Source of the DNA: CAYJFD01 sp964369605
GTDB taxonomy: Bacteria; Bacteroidota; Bacteroidia; Bacteroidales; UBA932
DNA: 41,606 bases
Reading direction: 5' to 3'
Assembly: GCA_964369605.1 (NCBI GenBank)
Contig: CAYJFD010000019.1
Span: 1-41,606 of the forward strand
The notes under the pieces are model-generated. The model searched no databases and had not been told where the DNA came from. It was given only the letters and a program-made list of their open reading frames with translations. The position numbers and the translations under genes are program-made. Positions 23,172 through 31,652 of this stretch are shown here, piece after piece. Every line of letters starts with the position of its first letter. Positions within the stretch are counted from its first letter, which is position 1.

Positions 23172-23918
23172 ATGAAAGAAGTATTAAAAATAGATAAATT
23201 AACAAGAACTTTCACGATGGGTTCGGAAAAGGTACACGCACTACGTGGTATATCATTTTCAGTTGAACAAGGTGAATTTGTCTCTATAATGGGAACAAGT
23301 GGTTCAGGAAAAAGTACATTATTAAATATTCTAGGATGCTTAGACCAACCTACGTCTGGAGAGTATTTAATCGACGGTATATCGGCCCTTACTCAAAGTG
23401 ATGCAGAGTTATCAATGATTAGGAATCGTAAAATAGGCTTCGTTTTCCAGTCTTATAATCTTTTAGTGAGAACTACAGCCTTAGAACAAGTAGAGTTACC
23501 ACTGTTATATAATCCGAGCATTGGAGCTAAGCTGAGAGGTGAAAAGGCACGCTATGCTCTTGAGCAAGTAGGTCTAGCAGATAGAATGGGACACTTCCCT
23601 AATCAGCTTAGTGGAGGTCAACAACAAAGAGTTGCTATAGCTAGAGCACTTGTAAATGACCCTGTAATGATACTCGCAGATGAAGCTACAGGAAATCTTG
23701 ACACTAGAACCTCTTATGAGGTGATGTCTTTATTTCAAGAATTAAATTCGAAGGGTAAAACCATTTGTTTTGTTACCCACGAGAGTGATATAGCAGCCTT
23801 TACCTCGCGTTCTATCCGACTTAGAGATGGATTAATAATATCTGATCAAAAACTAGTTCCTACTTCAGCTTCTAAGGCATTAGCAGCGCTACCAATACAC
23901 GAAGATTATCAATTATAA
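23172..23918 (+). CDS. MacB-like ABC transporter ATPase
   Basis: A 248-residue nucleotide-binding domain of the LolD/MacB/FtsE group. It has Walker A GTSGSGKST (about 43-51), the Q-loop FVFQSYNLL, signature LSGGQQQR, Walker B MILADEATGNLD and switch His in VTHE. It is separate from its permease, as in many Bacteroidetes, whereas E. coli MacB fuses both. Dimers power the mechanotransmission cycle of MacB-type pumps, in which the transmembrane part pushes substrate through the adaptor and TolC rather than across the inner membrane. The short C-terminal extension (about 220-248) is unusual in composition but carries no motif. Confidence 0.93.
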   Translation: MKEVLKIDKLTRTFTMGSEKVHALRGISFSVEQGEFVSIMGTSGSGKSTLLNILGCLDQPTSGEYLIDGISALTQSDAELSMIRNRKIGFVFQSYNLLVRTTALEQVELPLLYNPSIGAKLRGEKARYALEQVGLADRMGHFPNQLSGGQQQRVAIARALVNDPVMILADEATGNLDTRTSYEVMSLFQELNSKGKTICFVTHESDIAAFTSRSIRLRDGLIISDQKLVPTSASKALAALPIHEDYQL

Positions 23919-23930
23919 AAATAGAAAATT

Positions 23931-25145
23931 ATGAAATGGTATAACTATATAGTCATAGCTTATAAGGCATTAATCAGAAATAAAACGAGAGCGATACTTA
24001 CAATGTTAGGTATAATAATAGGTATAGCCTCTGTTATCTCCGTTATGACTCTAGGAGAAGCATCTACAAACGATGTGAGAAACGAGATCGCATCCACTGG
24101 AACAAATATGATAATTATCTCTCCTGCTGCCGAAGACAAAGGAGGAGTAAATATGGGGAGAATAGCCCAGACCCTCTATCCTGCCGACGTTGATTTTCTA
24201 CGAGAAAATTGTGAATACATAACTGCAGTATCACCTGTTGTTAACTCGTCAGGACAAGCGATTTACGGAGCAAACAATGCACCTACTACATTAAATGGCG
24301 TCGATGTTACATTTCCGCACATCAAACAGCTAGCTGTTGAAAGTGGTATATTTTTCTCAGAAAGAGACGTACAAACACTTGCAAAAGTATGCGTTGTTGG
24401 TAAAACCATAGTAGACGAATTATTTGATGGAAAAAACCCTATCGGAGAATATATCCGTTTCAACAATATTCCTCTTCGTATCATCGGAGTCCTAGAACCT
24501 AAAGGACAAAATGCTATGGGTAATGACCAAGACGATATAATCTATGCGCCATACACTACAGTCCAAAAACGTTTTCTAGCCATAGATTACTTTCACGGGA
24601 TTTATACAAGTGCAGAAAGTGAGGAATTATCGGATGCAGCTGTGGCAGAGATCGAATTAGCTATGCGAATGTCTCATAAAATAACATCAGCAGATGAAGA
24701 TGACTTTGATATATTTACGCAAGCAGAGATGCTTTCGATGATAAATAATGTAACAGGTATTTTAACCACATTACTAACCGCTATCGCAGCAATATCACTT
24801 ATCGTAGGAGGCGTCGGAATTATGAACATAATGTACGTTACAGTTACAGAAAGAACCCGTGAAATCGGACTACGTATGTCCTTAGGAGCACAGAAAAAGT
24901 TTGTTCTTAAGCAGTTTCTTACTGAAGCTATTATCCTTTCACTAATAGGTGGTATAATAGGAATTATAATCGGTGTTATAATCAGCACAGCAGCTGGTAG
25001 TATATTAAACTGGGATATTGCCATTAGTCCAATCACACTTCTTGCAACATTTCTAATTTGCTTCCTTGAAGGACTATTCTTTGGTTGGTATCCTGCAAAA
25101 AAGGCCTCAAGTTTAGATCCGATAGTAGCTTTAAGATACGAATAA
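23931..25145 (+). CDS. MacB-like ABC transporter permease
   Basis: A 404-residue type VII ABC permease. It has an N-terminal helix with the IRNKTRAILTMLGIIIGI pattern (about 15-32), a large periplasmic domain (about 45-270) of MacB-PCD type, and three C-terminal helices of the FtsX domain. These include GGVGIMNIMYVTVTERTREIG and LGAQKKFVLKQF, the coupling segment. The closing GWYPAKKASSLDPIVALRYE is the family's conserved tail. It completes the pump with the preceding ATPase, MacA-like adaptor and TolC. Substrates of such pumps include macrolides, lipopeptides, haem and antimicrobial peptides, but none can be assigned here. No terminator is evident after the gene. Confidence 0.93.
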   Translation: MKWYNYIVIAYKALIRNKTRAILTMLGIIIGIASVISVMTLGEASTNDVRNEIASTGTNMIIISPAAEDKGGVNMGRIAQTLYPADVDFLRENCEYITAVSPVVNSSGQAIYGANNAPTTLNGVDVTFPHIKQLAVESGIFFSERDVQTLAKVCVVGKTIVDELFDGKNPIGEYIRFNNIPLRIIGVLEPKGQNAMGNDQDDIIYAPYTTVQKRFLAIDYFHGIYTSAESEELSDAAVAEIELAMRMSHKITSADEDDFDIFTQAEMLSMINNVTGILTTLLTAIAAISLIVGGVGIMNIMYVTVTERTREIGLRMSLGAQKKFVLKQFLTEAIILSLIGGIIGIIIGVIISTAAGSILNWDIAISPITLLATFLICFLEGLFFGWYPAKKASSLDPIVALRYE

Positions 25146-25180
25146 TGTCGTTTAATGCATAAAGAGACGAAAATAGTTAG

Positions 25181-25188
25181 TATATTTG
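25181..25188 (+). promoter_or_regulatory. -7 element of the beta-barrel / Tag operon
   Basis: TATATTTG, perfect -7 match, 24 bp before the start codon. No TTTG is present at 19-21 bp upstream. Confidence 0.45.
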
Positions 25189-25212
25189 TGTAAATAATAA
25201 ACAAACACGAAT

Positions 25213-25725
25213 ATGAGACTTAAATTATTAATTCTAAGTATCTTGATACTTGTTGCGCAACAGAGTTTTGCACAGAACGAATATAGATATCAAAAGCAGG
25301 TCCAAAGAAAGTATTTTGGTACGATTGGATTTGAAGGAGCCATACCAGAAGCTGGAAATAAAGTACACGATGGACATATATCGATGATCAGTATTAATGG
25401 TTATAAATATGGTCAATTTTTCATCGGAGCAGGAACAGGATTAAAATATTATTTTAACACAGGCGGACTAGTTATTCCTTGGCATGCACATTTCAGAGCA
25501 AACCTTATGAAAACAAAGTTTTCTCCTTTTTTACTAGTAAACGTTGGATATAATACGGGTATAAATGTGGTAGATACAGGAGTATTATTAGAGCCTGGCG
25601 TAGGTTTCTCATTTGAAACTAATTCAGGATTTGCTATTGACCTAACAGCAGCTTACCTAATAGAGCAGGTTTATGGTACGGAATACGAAAAGAGTTTAAA
25701 TATAAAATTAGCTTTAAGATTCTAA
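25213..25725 (+). CDS. Small outer-membrane beta-barrel protein
   Basis: A 170-residue protein with a clear signal peptide (about 1-20, QSFA/Q). The rest shows alternating strands with aromatic girdles (GYKYGQFFIGAGTGLKYYF, FSPFLLVNVGYNTGI) and a C-terminal Phe in KLALRF, as expected for a small eight-stranded outer-membrane barrel. I cannot assign a named family beyond an outer-membrane beta-barrel domain protein. It is 5 nt upstream of a DHFR-like gene and shares its transcript. That link is likely incidental, since the neighbours are cytosolic enzymes. It has no TonB box and no lipobox. Confidence 0.65.
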   Translation: MRLKLLILSILILVAQQSFAQNEYRYQKQVQRKYFGTIGFEGAIPEAGNKVHDGHISMISINGYKYGQFFIGAGTGLKYYFNTGGLVIPWHAHFRANLMKTKFSPFLLVNVGYNTGINVVDTGVLLEPGVGFSFETNSGFAIDLTAAYLIEQVYGTEYEKSLNIKLALRF

Positions 25726-25730
25726 ATACT

Positions 25731-26264
25731 ATGAGAAAAGTTATATTATTCATAGCTATTAGCCTTGATGGATATATCGCTGATAAATCAGGGAGCGTCC
25801 ATTGGCTCTCTGGGGACGGCTCAGACCCTGAAAATATGGGGACTTATGGTGATTTTATAAATACTATAGATACAGTTGTACTTGGTTACTCAACATATAA
25901 TCAAATCATAACTGAATTATCACCCACTAAATGGGCCTACGAGGGAATGAAGAGCTATGTGATAACTCATAGGGAAATTAAAAGTGAGAATAATGAGATA
26001 ATCATAACTAGCCAGACTCCGGAGGAATTAATAAGAGAATTAAAGCAACAAGAGGGAAAAGATATCTGGATTTGTGGTGGAGCTAGCATAGCAAATCAAC
26101 TCATAAAGCATAGACTGATAGATCGCTTCCAGATAAATATTATGCCTACTATACTAGGAGGTGGAATAAAACTATTTGAATCTCAAGAGGAAGAAACTCA
26201 ACTAAAACTGATAGAAACTATTAGTTATAACGGTATAATTGATAGTATTTATGAGCTTCGATAA
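25731..26264 (+). CDS. Dihydrofolate reductase family (RibD C-terminal-like) protein
   Basis: The 177-residue protein has the DHFR/RibD-C fold: ISLDGYIADKSG near the N-terminus (about 10-21), DTVVLGYSTYNQI (substrate/NADPH contact region), then IWICGGASIANQLI (glycine pair of the nicotinamide site) and INIMPTILGGGIKLF at the C-terminus. Members outside folA and ribD are widespread and mostly uncharacterised NADPH-dependent reductases. They include proteins annotated as YyaP/YwjB type. The conserved Asp/Glu of true dihydrofolate reductase is not in place, so trimethoprim-type DHFR activity is not claimed. The last 14 nt overlap the tag gene, indicating translational coupling. Confidence 0.75.
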   Translation: MRKVILFIAISLDGYIADKSGSVHWLSGDGSDPENMGTYGDFINTIDTVVLGYSTYNQIITELSPTKWAYEGMKSYVITHREIKSENNEIIITSQTPEELIRELKQQEGKDIWICGGASIANQLIKHRLIDRFQINIMPTILGGGIKLFESQEEETQLKLIETISYNGIIDSIYELR

Positions 26265-26817
26265 TATAAAGCGCTGTAGTTGGCCAAACCTAGAGAAAAA
26301 CCCTATTTATATTGAATATCACGATAATGAATGGGGTGTAGAATCTCACGATGACCAGTATCTATTTGAGATGCTAATCTTAGAGTCCTTTCACTGCGGC
26401 TTATCTTGGTTACTAATCTTGAAGAAACGAAATGAATTTATTCGTGCCTTTGATAACTTTGATGCAAGAATTATAGCTAATTACGATGAAGAAAAAATAG
26501 AGCTACTAATGCAGGATACAGGCATAGTCCGTAATAAAGCTAAGATTCTAGCTACCATAGCAAATGCTAAAGCCTTTTTAAAAGTACAAGAAGAAATAGG
26601 CTCATTTGACAAATATATATGGTCATTTACCGAAGGTAGAGTTCAGTACGGAGATTTTAACGATATGGTGACTACAAATTCTCTCTCTGATAAAGTAGCT
26701 AAAGATCTTAAGAAACGTGGATTTAAGTTTATGGGATCGGTTACCACCTATTCTTTTCTAGAAGCCATCGGAGTTATGAATAATCACGCCTCAGACTGCT
26801 TTAGAAGGCGCCGCTAA
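26251..26817 (+). CDS. tag: DNA-3-methyladenine glycosylase I
   Basis: The protein is 188 residues from the ATG at 26251; a TTG at 26239 is rejected. It has the Tag hallmarks: RCSW with zinc ligand Cys9, EYHDNEWGV with His24, the catalytic-site Glu near FEMLILESF, SWLLILKKRNEFIRAF helix and the C-terminal NHASDC zinc-binding His/Cys. Tag removes 3-methyladenine from alkylated DNA, starting base-excision repair. It is co-transcribed with the DHFR-like gene, with a 14-nt overlap, and ends at a terminator. Another alkylation repair gene, the Ada-like alkyltransferase, lies about 7.5 kb away but is not linked in an operon. Confidence 0.92.
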   Translation: MSFDNIKRCSWPNLEKNPIYIEYHDNEWGVESHDDQYLFEMLILESFHCGLSWLLILKKRNEFIRAFDNFDARIIANYDEEKIELLMQDTGIVRNKAKILATIANAKAFLKVQEEIGSFDKYIWSFTEGRVQYGDFNDMVTTNSLSDKVAKDLKKRGFKFMGSVTTYSFLEAIGVMNNHASDCFRRRR

Positions 26818-26912
26818 CTAAAGTATTTCTTCTACAAGCAATTCATTGGCAGTGTACCGCATAAAAATAAAATTATTGTTGTCCAATTAAAACAAATATT
26901 CAATTACAATTC

Positions 26913-26941
26913 ACAGCTAGGGATATTTCTCTAGCTGTTTT
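26913..26941 (+). terminator. Terminator of the beta-barrel / tag operon
   Basis: ACAGCTAG (26913-26920) and CTAGCTGT (26931-26938) form a perfect 8-bp stem followed by TTT. It lies about 96 bp after the tag stop codon. Confidence 0.75.
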
Positions 26942-27012
26942 CAAATGCGATTTTCACATCTAAGTCCCCTTAGCTAAAAGATTAAACTTTGGGTTGACGC
27001 CATATTTTAGGT

Positions 27013-27042
27013 CATTTCAGCCGAGGCACTTCGCCTGAAATG
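27013..27042. repeat. Isolated palindrome in the 316-bp gap after tag
   Basis: CATTTCAG (27013-27020) and CTGAAATG (27035-27042) are perfect inverted arms, with an inner GGC/GCC pairing. There is no T-run, so it is not a terminator. Besides this palindrome and the two terminators, the gap 26818-27133 contains nothing I can identify. Confidence 0.5.
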
Positions 27043-27063
27043 GGGATAATATTCAATTAATAC

Positions 27064-27095
27064 AAAAAAAAGCCGATGAAAAATCACCGGCTTTT
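27064..27095 (-). terminator. Terminator of the Fn3-like lipoprotein gene
   Basis: On the minus strand, AAAAGCCG pairs with CGGCTTTT (plus-strand arms 27068-27075 and 27088-27095), with an inner TGA/TCA, and the stem is followed by an 8-base T-run. It lies about 40 bp after the stop. Confidence 0.8.
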
Positions 27096-27133
27096 ATATT
27101 TAATCATATTTAATAATATGATTGTATTTAAAA

Positions 27134-28213
27134 TTACTTCTTAATCATTACTGACTGTGCAGCGAAAGCTTTCTTAACATCAACTTTAGATACAGATGGG
27201 TTGTTAGAGAAAGCAGAAGTCATTCTTGTACCAACCTTCTCGATAGAGTAAGGACCTAAGTGTGAAGGGAAGAAACCTCTATAATAAGAACCTGAACCAT
27301 CAGTTACAGAACCAACTACCCAGTAACCTTCAGCTCTGAAAGATTTACCATCCGTTAATTCGCCTTCGTAGTGAGATACAGTAGCTTTACCATCCTTGTC
27401 TAATAAGTTAACTGTTAACATAGGGAAGTTACCACCTACTAAGTTATGATCTTCTGATCCTTCGATAGAACACTCAGCAGAGATACTTAAGTCTACTAGA
27501 TCTGCTGCACCGATGTTAGCATCTTCCATAAATGGGAAACCTGACATTATGTCCATAGAACCAAGTGGGCTAGTTGTAAGTTCGTATGATAATACATCTT
27601 CGTCAACGAAAAGTGCTAGCTGTGTAGCTACGTCTCCATTATCTACGTCATTCCAATCAGGAATAAGACCTGTAAGGATGAAAGTAGGAAGGTTTGTTCC
27701 GTCATTTAATACTAGACCTTCGCCATCTTCTAATCTGTGAACGATTACATCTATATAAGTCTCTTCGTCTACGATTTGTTCGATTTGACCTATAGAATCA
27801 TCCTGGAAATAGTGAGTACGAGTAGCAACTAGCGTCCAAGTACCTAGGTAATCATCATAAGTAGCCTCGAAAGGTACCTCGATAGTGAAAGAAACAGTAG
27901 CAGCTTCTGAAGCTAAATATTCCTTGCTACCTGCTTCAGGTAAAGCCTTGATTTTCACCTCATAAGTACCAGGAGTAGCTTGAGTGATAGCAACTGAAGT
28001 CTCAGTAGTTTCTGTTGGAGTAGTAAGGTAGTTGTACTCATACGAAGCTGCATTTTCAACAGCGTTCCAAGTAATAGTAGCTACTGTTCCATCAACTGTA
28101 ACTGAAGCTACTGGTGTAGCTAAAGCTACTGGATCTGCGCCTTTAGGTTCTTCACAAGAAAAAGCTAATGAAAGCGCACTTGCGCAAAGTAAAATTAAAG
28201 ATAATTTTTTCAT
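27134..28213 (-). CDS. Fibronectin type III-like lipoprotein
   Basis: A 359-residue lipoprotein with lipobox SFSC (Cys20), then EEPKGADP. The acidic residues directly after the cysteine resemble the surface-export signal of Bacteroidetes lipoproteins. Residues about 32-112 form a fibronectin type III-like domain (VTVDGTVATITWNAVENAASYEY pattern, ending ATVSFTIEV). The C-terminal two-thirds (about 115-350), starting YDDYLGTWTLVATR, look like a beta-rich, lipocalin-like sheet domain that I cannot name. It has a perfect promoter and a strong terminator of its own. The codon use (many GTA, GCT, CTA with few rare codons) suggests high expression. It is not connected to the butyrate genes upstream except by position. 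Confidence 0.7.
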   Translation of the reverse strand: MKKLSLILLCASALSLAFSCEEPKGADPVALATPVASVTVDGTVATITWNAVENAASYEYNYLTTPTETTETSVAITQATPGTYEVKIKALPEAGSKEYLASEAATVSFTIEVPFEATYDDYLGTWTLVATRTHYFQDDSIGQIEQIVDEETYIDVIVHRLEDGEGLVLNDGTNLPTFILTGLIPDWNDVDNGDVATQLALFVDEDVLSYELTTSPLGSMDIMSGFPFMEDANIGAADLVDLSISAECSIEGSEDHNLVGGNFPMLTVNLLDKDGKATVSHYEGELTDGKSFRAEGYWVVGSVTDGSGSYYRGFFPSHLGPYSIEKVGTRMTSAFSNNPSVSKVDVKKAFAAQSVMIKK

Positions 28214-28258
28214 TTTTTTATAAATTAATTAGTGAGTTAATATTCATTTTAGTAATGA

Positions 28259-28290
28259 CAAATATAAGTATAAAATGTTTAAATTACAAA
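28259..28290 (-). promoter_or_regulatory. Consensus promoter of the Fn3-like lipoprotein
   Basis: On the minus strand, TTTG (28290-28287), 20 bp, TATATTTG (28266-28259): every consensus position matches. It sits just downstream of the buk stop codon, giving a leader of about 40 nt. Confidence 0.75.
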
Positions 28291-28306
28291 ATATATCTAC
28301 GATTTG

Positions 28307-29374
28307 TTAGTAAATTTTTACATCCTCTGTGTTATTCAGAACAGCAAATCCATTCTTTGCTAGTGCTGCCATCTCATCCTCTCCAGGGTAAATTTTTACT
28401 GGAGCGATAAATTCAACCATAGAGCTTAACTGCTTCATTAAGCCTTTACCATAGGCTATTCCACCTGTAATTAAGACAGCATCTACCTTACCTGAAAGAG
28501 CTGCTGCTTGTGCACCTATAAACTTAGCTACATTATAGATATAAGCATCAGCTACTAAAATAGCCTTCTGATCTCCTGCAGCCATTCTCTCTTCTACTTC
28601 GATGAATGAGTTTGTACCTAGGTGAGCTACTAAGCCACCTTCGCCACATATCATCTTCTTTATCTCAGCTGGTGAGTATTTACCTGAGAAACACGCATCT
28701 GCTAACTGCTGAGCAGGGAAAGTACCTGAACGCTCGGGGCTAAATGGACCTTCACCTGAAAGTGCATTATTCACGTCCACTACTTGACCTTTAAGGTGAG
28801 CTCCAACAGATGTTCCTCCTCCTAAGTGAGCTACTACTAGATTAAGATCTTCATAATTCTTACCTACCTCACGAGCATATTGCTTTGCTATAGCTTTTTG
28901 ATTTAGTGCATGGAATATAGATATCTTTGGAAATAGTGGGTGCCCGCTTAAGCGTGCGATATCGGTCATCTCGTCTACCACAACAGGGTCAGCGATAAAT
29001 GCTCTACAGTTTGATATCTCGGTAGCCATAGAGTTAGCTATAATAGCACCAAGATTACTTGCATGCTCACCATATTTACCTGAGCTTAGGTCAGCTAACA
29101 TAGCTTCATTTACTTCATATACTCCTGATGAAATAGGTCTTAATAAACCTCCTCTACCAACTATAGCTGATAACTGATCCTTGCTTATATTATTTTCAGA
29201 TAAAGCTGCCTCGATAGCATCTTTCCTGAATTGATACTGGTCAATAATCTTTGGAAAAGCCGAAATCTCTTCTGAGGTATGTCTTAGAGTCTTAGTAAAT
29301 AACTCATTTTCATTTTCAAAAACAGATATCTTAGTTGAAGTCGAGCCAGGGTTAATTGCTAAAATTTGATTCAT
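28307..29374 (-). CDS. buk: Butyrate kinase
   Basis: A 355-residue member of the acetate/butyrate kinase (ASKHA) fold. It has the phosphate-1 loop NPGSTSTKIS (about 8-17), the phosphate-2 loop HLGGGTSVGAH and the adenosine-motif GGIAYGKG. Its length (355) and the ERSGTFPAQQL segment are those of butyrate kinase, not acetate kinase (about 400). It converts butyryl phosphate plus ADP to butyrate plus ATP. It is the last gene of a minus-strand operon after ptb (8-nt gap) and ackA. Related enzymes also act on branched-chain acyl phosphates, which the sequence cannot exclude. No terminator follows. Confidence 0.9.
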   Translation of the reverse strand: MNQILAINPGSTSTKISVFENENELFTKTLRHTSEEISAFPKIIDQYQFRKDAIEAALSENNISKDQLSAIVGRGGLLRPISSGVYEVNEAMLADLSSGKYGEHASNLGAIIANSMATEISNCRAFIADPVVVDEMTDIARLSGHPLFPKISIFHALNQKAIAKQYAREVGKNYEDLNLVVAHLGGGTSVGAHLKGQVVDVNNALSGEGPFSPERSGTFPAQQLADACFSGKYSPAEIKKMICGEGGLVAHLGTNSFIEVEERMAAGDQKAILVADAYIYNVAKFIGAQAAALSGKVDAVLITGGIAYGKGLMKQLSSMVEFIAPVKIYPGEDEMAALAKNGFAVLNNTEDVKIY

Positions 29375-29382
29375 ATTTTTAA

Positions 29383-30288
29383 TTATTTTGCAGATAAAGC
29401 TGCTAGTGCGATAGAGTTAAGTTTTGTCTCTATGCTATCTGCTCTACTTGAAAGTACGCAAGGAGCTTGAGCACCAGCTACAAGAGCTGCTTGTTTTACA
29501 TCTTTACTTAATTGTGTATTTACCTTATAAAACACGTTTGCTGACTCTATGTTAGGGAACATTAGACAGTCTGCATCTCCTGCTACAGGGCTCTTTAGTT
29601 TCTTAATCGCTACTGCTTCAGCTGAGATAGCAACATCTAGAGCTAAAGGACCATCTCCAAGACATCCTGCGATTTGACCTCTGTCTGTCATCTTAGAAAG
29701 GATAGCAGCGTCAACACAAGCAGGCATAGAAGGTAACATCTGCTCAGTTGCAGTAATAAATGCAACTTTTGGACAATCGATATCTAATGCCTTTGCTGTT
29801 TTAACTAGATAATTCGTGATCGCTTCTTTTTGCTTTAAGTCTGGTGCTGGGATAACAGCCATATCACCAAGAATAATTAGCTTGTGGTAGTTTGGATTTT
29901 CCATAACACAAACGTGGCTTAGTACTGCTTTTGGAGGCAGTAAACCAGTTTCTTTGTTAAGGATGGCTCTCATATATTTATCTGTAGAACAAAGTCCCTT
30001 CATTAAAAGGTCACCTTCTCCACTTTTAACTAATGCTACTGCTTGCGCTATAGCCTTTAACTCATTCTTATTATCAATGATAGTAAAGATAGAAGGATCG
30101 ATACATTCTTCTTTACATACTTCATTGATTTTATCTTCGTCTCCTACAAGAGTAGCTTCTACGATTCCTAACTCCACTGCTTTATGAGCAGCACTAATAG
30201 TATGATCGTCGATTGCCCAAGCACAGATAAGACGTTTTTTATCTTTCGAACGAAGTAATTCAAAAATTTGATTGAAATTTGTAATCAT
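29383..30288 (-). CDS. ptb: Phosphate butyryltransferase
   Basis: A 301-residue Pta/Ptb-family enzyme. Length and segments (AVALVKSGEGDLLMKGLCSTDKYMRA as a region description, PSMPACVDAAILSKM, GPLALDVAIS) match phosphate butyryltransferase rather than the larger phosphate acetyltransferase. It exchanges CoA of butyryl-CoA for phosphate, giving butyryl phosphate for the next gene's kinase. The gene lies 8 nt upstream of buk and 45 nt downstream of ackA on the same strand, so all three are probably one transcript. The pair yields one ATP per butyrate, so it is used by fermentative anaerobes; amino-acid-derived branched acyl-CoA is an alternative substrate. Confidence 0.9.
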   Translation of the reverse strand: MITNFNQIFELLRSKDKKRLICAWAIDDHTISAAHKAVELGIVEATLVGDEDKINEVCKEECIDPSIFTIIDNKNELKAIAQAVALVKSGEGDLLMKGLCSTDKYMRAILNKETGLLPPKAVLSHVCVMENPNYHKLIILGDMAVIPAPDLKQKEAITNYLVKTAKALDIDCPKVAFITATEQMLPSMPACVDAAILSKMTDRGQIAGCLGDGPLALDVAISAEAVAIKKLKSPVAGDADCLMFPNIESANVFYKVNTQLSKDVKQAALVAGAQAPCVLSSRADSIETKLNSIALAALSAK

Positions 30289-30333
30289 TGTATTATGTTT
30301 TTTATATTTATTTTTCTTATATATTCTAGATAA

Positions 30334-31536
30334 TTAAACTAAAGAGAAAGTGTCTCTAGCTATTACTAATTCTTCATTTGTAGTAACAGTCATTACTTTT
30401 ACCTTTGAAGAATCTGAAGTAAGAACCTTGTCTTCACCTCTTACGCCATCGTTATTTGCATCTACAAAATCAACTCCTAAGTAAGAAAGAGTCGAGCAAA
30501 TTTCTTTTCTTGAATTCGCATCGTTTTCTCCGATTCCACCTGTGAAGATGATTAGATCTACTCCACCCATTACAGCACTATATGCACCGATATACTTTCT
30601 CACTGAGTGTGCAAACATATCCATAGCTAGAGCGGCTCTTTGATTTCCTTGTGCAGCTGCTTGCTCGATATCGCGACAGTCTGAAGAAACACCTGATACT
30701 CCATGGAATCCACTCTTCTTGTTAAGAAGTGCATTAATTCCATCTGTATTTAAACCTTCTTTTTCTTGTAAGAAGAAGATTACACCTGGGTCTACATTAC
30801 CACAACGTGTTCCCATAACGATTCCTTCAACTGGAGTGAAACCCATAGAGGTATCTACAGATTTTCCGTTATGAATAGCTGCCACTGAACTACCATTTCC
30901 TAAATGGCAAGTAATAACCTTTGAATTATTTATATCTAATCCTACTAAATCGCAAGCCTTCTGCGCAACAAACTTGTGACTTGTTCCATGGAAACCATAA
31001 CGACGTATTTTATATTTGTCATAGTACTCGTAAGGGATCGCATACATATAAGATGATGCAGGCATAGTTTGGTGGAAAGAAGTGTCAAAAACAGCTACTT
31101 GCTTAACCTCTGGCATTAGTGTCTTAATAGCTTGTATACCTAATAAGTTCGCTGGGTTATGTAGCGGAGCTAACTCACAAAGTGCCTCGATTCCTTTAAT
31201 AGCATTATCATCTACTAAAGTAGAGATAGGGAAAGTTTCTCCTCCATGAGCGACTCTATGTCCTACTGCCTCTATATCATTTAAAGACTTTAAAACTCCC
31301 CACTTTTCATCTGTTAATAAACCTAGTACGGATTTAATACCATCTGTGTGGTTTGGAATAGGTTGTACTAGTTCATTTTTTGTGCCATCACTCAACTTGT
31401 GAGTTATAACACCTTCGTCAAAGCCAATTCTCTCTACAAGCCCTTTTGCTAATACAGAATAATCTTCGTGGCTCTTCATATCTAACACCTGATACTTTAG
31501 AGAAGAGCTTCCACAATTCAATACAAGAATAATCAT
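30334..31536 (-). CDS. ackA: Acetate kinase
   Basis: The full-length 400-residue acetate kinase has NCGSSSLKYQV (7-17), DTSFHQTM, RYGFHGTSHKF, HLGNGSSVAAI and TGGIGENDANSR. These are the two signature regions and the adenine-site loop. It converts acetyl phosphate and ADP to acetate and ATP. Its usual partner, phosphate acetyltransferase (pta), is absent beside it; instead ptb and buk follow 45 nt downstream. Either pta lies elsewhere, or Ptb partly supplies acetyl phosphate. It is the first gene of the operon and carries the promoter. Confidence 0.95.
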   Translation of the reverse strand: MIILVLNCGSSSLKYQVLDMKSHEDYSVLAKGLVERIGFDEGVITHKLSDGTKNELVQPIPNHTDGIKSVLGLLTDEKWGVLKSLNDIEAVGHRVAHGGETFPISTLVDDNAIKGIEALCELAPLHNPANLLGIQAIKTLMPEVKQVAVFDTSFHQTMPASSYMYAIPYEYYDKYKIRRYGFHGTSHKFVAQKACDLVGLDINNSKVITCHLGNGSSVAAIHNGKSVDTSMGFTPVEGIVMGTRCGNVDPGVIFFLQEKEGLNTDGINALLNKKSGFHGVSGVSSDCRDIEQAAAQGNQRAALAMDMFAHSVRKYIGAYSAVMGGVDLIIFTGGIGENDANSRKEICSTLSYLGVDFVDANNDGVRGEDKVLTSDSSKVKVMTVTTNEELVIARDTFSLV

Positions 31537-31586
31537 CGTTTTTTTTATATATTTTTATTAAAATTTTACTTTCTTACAAAACGTAG

Positions 31587-31620
31587 CAAAGTTATACATT
31601 TTTATATGATTTTCTACAAA
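31587..31620 (-). promoter_or_regulatory. Promoter of the ackA-ptb-buk operon
   Basis: On the minus strand, TTTG (31620-31617) and TAACTTTG (31594-31587) are spaced 22 bp, slightly longer than usual. The -7 box is a perfect match. Confidence 0.5.
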
Positions 31621-31652
31621 AAATCTTATCTTGCGAATAAAATATTGAAAGA

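Noticed and set aside
24674..25204. 176-residue minus-strand frame over the MacB permease
   Set aside because: Antisense shadow of a membrane protein gene; it has no family features.
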